NCBI GenBank assembly: GCA_035507035.1
Contig: DATJOJ010000007.1
Coordinates: forward strand, 62,001-126,000
Direction: 5' to 3'
Source: DATJOJ01 sp035507035
Lineage (GTDB): Bacteria; Acidobacteriota; Terriglobia; Terriglobales; Acidobacteriaceae
DNA: 64,000 nucleotides
Numbering within the stretch: position 1 is the stretch's first letter; every line of letters starts with the position of its first letter. Under the pieces are notes generated by a model that did not search any database, was not told the origin of the DNA, and saw nothing but the letters and a program-made list of their open reading frames with translations. The translations under genes and the position numbers were made by a program. Positions 60,506 to 64,000 of this stretch are shown piece by piece.

Positions 60506-61918
60506 TTACTTTAGCGTCGCCAGCGCCTCTCGCGCTGCGTGATACCCACACATCCCGTGCACTCCTCCACCGGGAGGCGTGGAAGACGAGCACAGGTACA
60601 GACCTGGGAATGACGTTGCATAGTGACGCCGCGTAGGTCGAAACAAGAACTGCCGCAACGTCATTGCCCCACCGCCAATGTCGCCGCCAATCAAATTAGC
60701 GTCCATCGCTTCGAGATCGGCTGGAGAAAACGCGCGCCGCGCCAGCACGCGATCGCGAAAACCCGGCGCAAAGCGCTCGATTTGAGCCTCGATGCGCGGC
60801 AGCATGTCTTCCTTCGATCCATTGGGCACGTGAGCGTAAACCCAAGCAGTGTGTTTACCTGCGGGAGCGCGTGTGGGGTCGAACAAGCTTGGCTGCGACA
60901 GAATCATGAACGGCCGCTCGGCATGATGGCCAGTCGCCATCGCTTCTTCGGAAGCAGCGATCTCTTCAAAGCTGCCGCCGAGGTGAACTGTAGCCGCACG
61001 CAAACATTCTTTCGCCCTCCACGGAATGGGATCGCGCAGAGCGTAGTCAACTTTGAAAACTCCCGGGCCGTAGGAATAAGCAGCCAGCCGATCCTTGTAT
61101 GCCGAGGAAAACTTGTGTCCGGCGATGCGAAGTATTTGTTTAGGAGTAACGTCACAGAGAATGAGGTCGTACCCGGGGAGACCAGTGAGAGTTTCCACGC
61201 GCATTGCAGTGTGAACCTTACCGCCCAACTTGGCTAAGTAGCCGCACAACGCATTGGTGAGCGCTTGCGCGCCACCGCGCGGAATCGGCCAGCCGACCGC
61301 GTGAGCGCTGATTGCGATCAGCAGGCCAAAAGGGCCACTTAGCAGGTCATTCAGGCTCATCACCGAATGGGCCGCGATTCCGGCAAAGAGCGCACGAGTT
61401 CGCTCATTGCGAAAACGAGAATAGGCCATCATTCGGGCTGAATGCAGCGAGCGCAATCCAAAGCTAGCCATCAAGAACGGATGCCGAGGAAAAAGAGTAA
61501 GCGGACGAAGTGATCCAGAAGCAAGATCATTCCACCTTTCCGCATAAGGCTCCATCAATCTTCGCCAAGCGCGGCCGTCCTGCCCAAGCGCCTTCGCCGC
61601 TTCGCCGAAATCGCGCTCCAAAACGACAGCCGTACCATCGTCAAGAGGGTGAACCAGCGGGGCGGGAGAATGAATCCATTCCAGGCCGTAATCGCGCAAT
61701 GGCAGTGACGAAAAAAAAGGCGAGCCCACCGCGAAAGGATGCACGGCCGATCCGAAATCGTGGAGAAAACCGGGCAACGTGAGTTCCATCGTACGTGCCC
61801 CCCCGCCGGGAATGGTCTCGGCTTCGAACACGTCTACCTGCAGGCCCGCCTGCGCTAAAACAATCGCAGCCGCAAGGCCGTTCGGGCCAGCTCCGATGAT
61901 GCAGGCTTTCCGAGTCAC
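60506..61918 (-). CDS. Phytoene-desaturase-like FAD-dependent oxidoreductase
   Basis: 470 residues. The N-terminal dinucleotide motif is IIGAGPNGLAAAIVLA followed by an FAD ribose-binding Glu (VFEAETIPGGGARTMELTLP). The family block near the C-terminus is GLYLCSSSTPPGGGVHGMCG. This is the CrtI/carotenoid-retinoid-oxidoreductase-type flavoprotein group, whose members desaturate or isomerise polyenes and other lipids. No other carotenoid genes are nearby, so the substrate is uncertain. No signal peptide is seen. A 91-bp gap separates it from the lipase maturation factor-like gene on the same strand. Confidence 0.88.
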   Translation of the reverse strand: MTRKACIIGAGPNGLAAAIVLAQAGLQVDVFEAETIPGGGARTMELTLPGFLHDFGSAVHPFAVGSPFFSSLPLRDYGLEWIHSPAPLVHPLDDGTAVVLERDFGEAAKALGQDGRAWRRLMEPYAERWNDLASGSLRPLTLFPRHPFLMASFGLRSLHSARMMAYSRFRNERTRALFAGIAAHSVMSLNDLLSGPFGLLIAISAHAVGWPIPRGGAQALTNALCGYLAKLGGKVHTAMRVETLTGLPGYDLILCDVTPKQILRIAGHKFSSAYKDRLAAYSYGPGVFKVDYALRDPIPWRAKECLRAATVHLGGSFEEIAASEEAMATGHHAERPFMILSQPSLFDPTRAPAGKHTAWVYAHVPNGSKEDMLPRIEAQIERFAPGFRDRVLARRAFSPADLEAMDANLIGGDIGGGAMTLRQFLFRPTRRHYATSFPGLYLCSSSTPPGGGVHGMCGYHAAREALATLK

Positions 61919-62009
61919 TGATGTTTTCTAATCCTCGCGCGCGAAACTCACAGCACGTAGCGACAGCCGCCCTCGGCTGTCCGGCGGAGTCCGCGGCACA
62001 CATAAGCCG

Positions 62010-63611
62010 TCACTGCCTTGGCGCGACATCCGGCATGGCGACGGCGCCGATCTTTCCATCCGGCTCACGCACCAGCTCCGGTGCATAAAGTCCAAGATAT
62101 TCCCTTCTCCACCACGCGCCGGTCAGCCGTTTCTCTTCCATTGATGTAAACCAATACTGCCACAGCACCGCGCGCACATATTCCGGCGGCCTCTGCGGAA
62201 AGGGATTTCCCGCAAAAAGCGACAGCACATCTTTATCGTTCGAAAGCAGACGCACTTCGGTGTTGGGCACGATCGGATATTCGCGCCATCCGCCGAGCGA
62301 AGCAAACCACAAATTCCAGTCAAAGCGTGGCTGATAGGGCGCGTAAACTCGCGGCGCCTCATTCAACTCTTGCGGCTTGTAGCGAAACTTGTAGGGCATC
62401 CAGTTCTGGCCATCGTCCGATCCCTGAAATTCGATTTCATAACGGCCGCGCGTCATCACAGCGAACAGTCCGTACTGATTGGCAATTCGAAACGGCTCAA
62501 GCGCCGCAACCGGCGACGTGGGCAGCGGCAAGCGAGTAAACATCCATATCAGCTCCGTAGTAGTTACGTAGAAAATCCAGAGCAGCATTGCCGACGAAAG
62601 AGCAAGCTTGATCACGCGATAGCTTCTTCGCCATTCGGCTTCCGGTCTTGCAAGCTGTGCAGGGTTGCGATGCTCGACCGGTTCGATTGTGGGCGCATTC
62701 CAGGAAATATGCAGCCTCGACAAAATCCATGCGCAGCATCGGTCGTCGAGCAGCAAAAATCCCAGGCACAACACCAGATAGTTCAGGAACGTGTAGTTGG
62801 CCGTGAGAATGACGGGAATCTGCCAACCGGTCACAATAAAAAACAACAGGATTCGCCAGCGGCGAGGCAGAAAGACCATCCACACCAAGCCGAGTTCCAT
62901 TACCAGCGTTGCGCCGGTGGCGAAGGCGTGGAACCAGTGCGGCAAGTGCTGCACGTACCAACCGATCCAGGTGGGCAGCGGGCCATTCTGGTAGTACTCG
63001 TCCATCGCGGTAAAGTTGCGCCACTCGGGATCACCGCTCAGGAGCTTCACCGCACCTGACTGGAAATAAATTCGGAACCACTCCCACTGCAGCAGAAACA
63101 AGCTGGCGCGCGACGGCGGATGCGCCCGCCCGAGCCCAGGGCGAAATCCGGGCGGCGCAAAGAACAAACTGATGAATCCGGCCTCGAGCAACATGCCGTC
63201 AGATTGATAGCTGGAAAAATCCTGCGCCGCGCTGACAAACGAAAGGAAGCAGACGAAGCAAATCACAAGCATGCCTCGCGGCCAGATGTTCAGCACCAAC
63301 AGCAGCGATGCGATCATGCCGATCCAGCAGATCGCAATCAGCATGGGCGAACCGCTGGAGAACCACAGCACGCTAGGCACGTACCACACGCGGGCCAAGT
63401 GGCCGAGAGCGTGAGCGACTGCGTCCAGGTATTCGTTGGCGGGAAGAATTCCCTGCGGCCCGATGAGGCCGCGAATTTGGAAGACTAGCGAATAGAAAGC
63501 CGAGAAATAAATCAGCCCTATCGCGCGCAGAAAAATCCAGCGCGGGATGAGGCGTTCGGAGGCGCCATGCTGCCAATCAAACAGCCAGCGGTAGGCGCGG
63601 GGCCAATCCAT
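62010..63611 (-). CDS. Lipase maturation factor-like membrane protein
   Basis: 533 residues with about nine to ten membrane helices in the first 330 residues and a C-terminal soluble domain. Blocks include FLRAIGLIYFSAFYSLVFQI, SYQSDGMLLEAGFISLFFAP, RIYFQSGAVKLLSGDPEWRN and, at the C-terminus, PYKFRYKPQELNEAPRVYAP and RVYAPYQPRFDWNLWFASLG, all typical of the LMF1/lipase maturation factor family. In animals LMF1 helps fold secreted lipases; bacterial members are uncharacterised. Orientation matches the upstream flavoprotein but cotranscription is not certain. Confidence 0.88.
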   Translation of the reverse strand: MDWPRAYRWLFDWQHGASERLIPRWIFLRAIGLIYFSAFYSLVFQIRGLIGPQGILPANEYLDAVAHALGHLARVWYVPSVLWFSSGSPMLIAICWIGMIASLLLVLNIWPRGMLVICFVCFLSFVSAAQDFSSYQSDGMLLEAGFISLFFAPPGFRPGLGRAHPPSRASLFLLQWEWFRIYFQSGAVKLLSGDPEWRNFTAMDEYYQNGPLPTWIGWYVQHLPHWFHAFATGATLVMELGLVWMVFLPRRWRILLFFIVTGWQIPVILTANYTFLNYLVLCLGFLLLDDRCCAWILSRLHISWNAPTIEPVEHRNPAQLARPEAEWRRSYRVIKLALSSAMLLWIFYVTTTELIWMFTRLPLPTSPVAALEPFRIANQYGLFAVMTRGRYEIEFQGSDDGQNWMPYKFRYKPQELNEAPRVYAPYQPRFDWNLWFASLGGWREYPIVPNTEVRLLSNDKDVLSLFAGNPFPQRPPEYVRAVLWQYWFTSMEEKRLTGAWWRREYLGLYAPELVREPDGKIGAVAMPDVAPRQ

Positions 63612-63852
63612 TTGTGTGAATTATACAGAGAGGATTCCGGTCACTCGGTCGCGCCGCAGGATGGCGCTACAGCTTGCGTAAGAAGTAAATGCCGCCGGTC
63701 CACCCCATTTTCACCCTTTCCGCACAGGGAGAAGTAAATCTCTTGACGTTGCTCGAGGCCAGTCAGATACTTCTCGTTACTCGCAGCCGCTCGCATCTCC
63801 CCCAACTTTGTGGGTGGGCGCCGTTTTCTGTATCGCAATTCAGGAGGCAGTC

Positions 63853-64000
63853 ATGAAACGTCTCTTCCTACTCGCCGCCGCGGTCGTAGCCTGTTGCACA
63901 TTCGCCGCCGCGCAGCAATATAAGGTTTTATATAACTTCGCCGGCCCACCAACCGACGGACAGAACGCAATAGGCCCTTTGATTCTTGACAATGCTGGAA
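63853..64000 (+). CDS. GloVer-type secreted protein, N-terminal part (cut by window edge)
   Basis: The open frame begins with an ATG at 63853 with AGGAGG six bases upstream and runs to the window edge (49 codons). The signal peptide is MKRLFLLAAAVVACCTFAAA, followed by QYKVLYNFAGPPTDGQNAIG and PLILDNAG. This resembles the start of acidobacterial 'GloVer' choice-anchor tandem-repeat proteins (strand, Pro/Gly turn, LILDxAGN). The rest lies outside the window. Confidence 0.75.
   Translation, partial: MKRLFLLAAAVVACCTFAAAQQYKVLYNFAGPPTDGQNAIGPLILDNAG

Noticed and set aside
63641..63838. 65-codon open frame on the minus strand before the GloVer-type gene
   Set aside because: No motif or ribosome binding site; it overlaps the promoter region of the plus-strand gene.
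1..64000. CRISPR arrays, insertion sequences or riboswitches
   Set aside because: No regularly spaced repeats with unique spacers, no transposase genes and no recognisable riboswitch folds were seen when reading the window.

Overview
The window looks like a chromosomal segment of an acidobacterium, probably class Terriglobia. The assignment is an inference from gene content and was not tested by a database search. The clues are a FecR-like protein paired with a CHASE2 cyclase, a long NHL-repeat protein with a choice-anchor-D-like domain, a GloVer-type secreted protein at the right edge, a carboxypeptidase-regulatory outer-membrane barrel, very large multihaem proteins and dispersed REP-like palindromes. 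Genes are tightly packed with many 1-16 bp overlaps, and no transposase, phage or CRISPR genes were seen.

Layout. 1-1357: the start of a CstA-family transporter (running off the left edge), a small secreted protein and an EVE-domain protein. 1483-13617: an apparent eleven-gene operon. It holds a HAD-like/fatty acyl reductase fusion, a second reductase, a pyruvyl-transferase-like protein, two acyl-adenylate ligases, an enoyl-CoA hydratase, an acyl carrier protein and a diacylglycerol-kinase-like lipid kinase, followed by a thioredoxin-fold/VKOR pair and an esterase. It reads as a specialised lipid pathway with an envelope disulphide module attached. 13724-22318: a secreted OB-like protein, two membrane glycosyltransferases, a K+ channel, a GH63-like glucosidase and a GH13 enzyme.

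22315-37002 is the most unusual region. It encodes a secreted AMIN-domain multihaem cytochrome, a NuoE-NuoF fusion, a NuoG-like/twin cyclic-nucleotide-binding/ferredoxin fusion, a five-helix membrane protein with histidines placed for haem b, a membrane-anchored decahaem cytochrome, a secreted decahaem cytochrome with a beta-propeller, and an outer-membrane barrel. Read in order these parts could carry electrons from NADH through the inner membrane to the cell surface, with cyclic nucleotides sensed inside the ferredoxin subunit.

37391-50575: 6-phosphogluconate and glucose-6-phosphate dehydrogenases, a GlcG-domain lipoprotein, the NHL protein, the FecR/CHASE2-cyclase pair, tRNA-Leu(UAG) with a partial copy of its 3' end, small proteins and a further glycosyltransferase. 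50577-56716: a rhodanese and TlpA pair, a retropepsin-like protease, a degenerate receiver overlapping a DksA-type protein, the Fe-S repair protein Ric behind a CRP-like operator, and a GT2 enzyme. 57074-60449: a sulfate-activation set (ATP sulfurylase/APS kinase, TauE/SafE transporter, CysQ). 60506-64000: a phytoene-desaturase-like flavoprotein, a lipase-maturation-factor-like membrane protein and the start of a GloVer-type protein.
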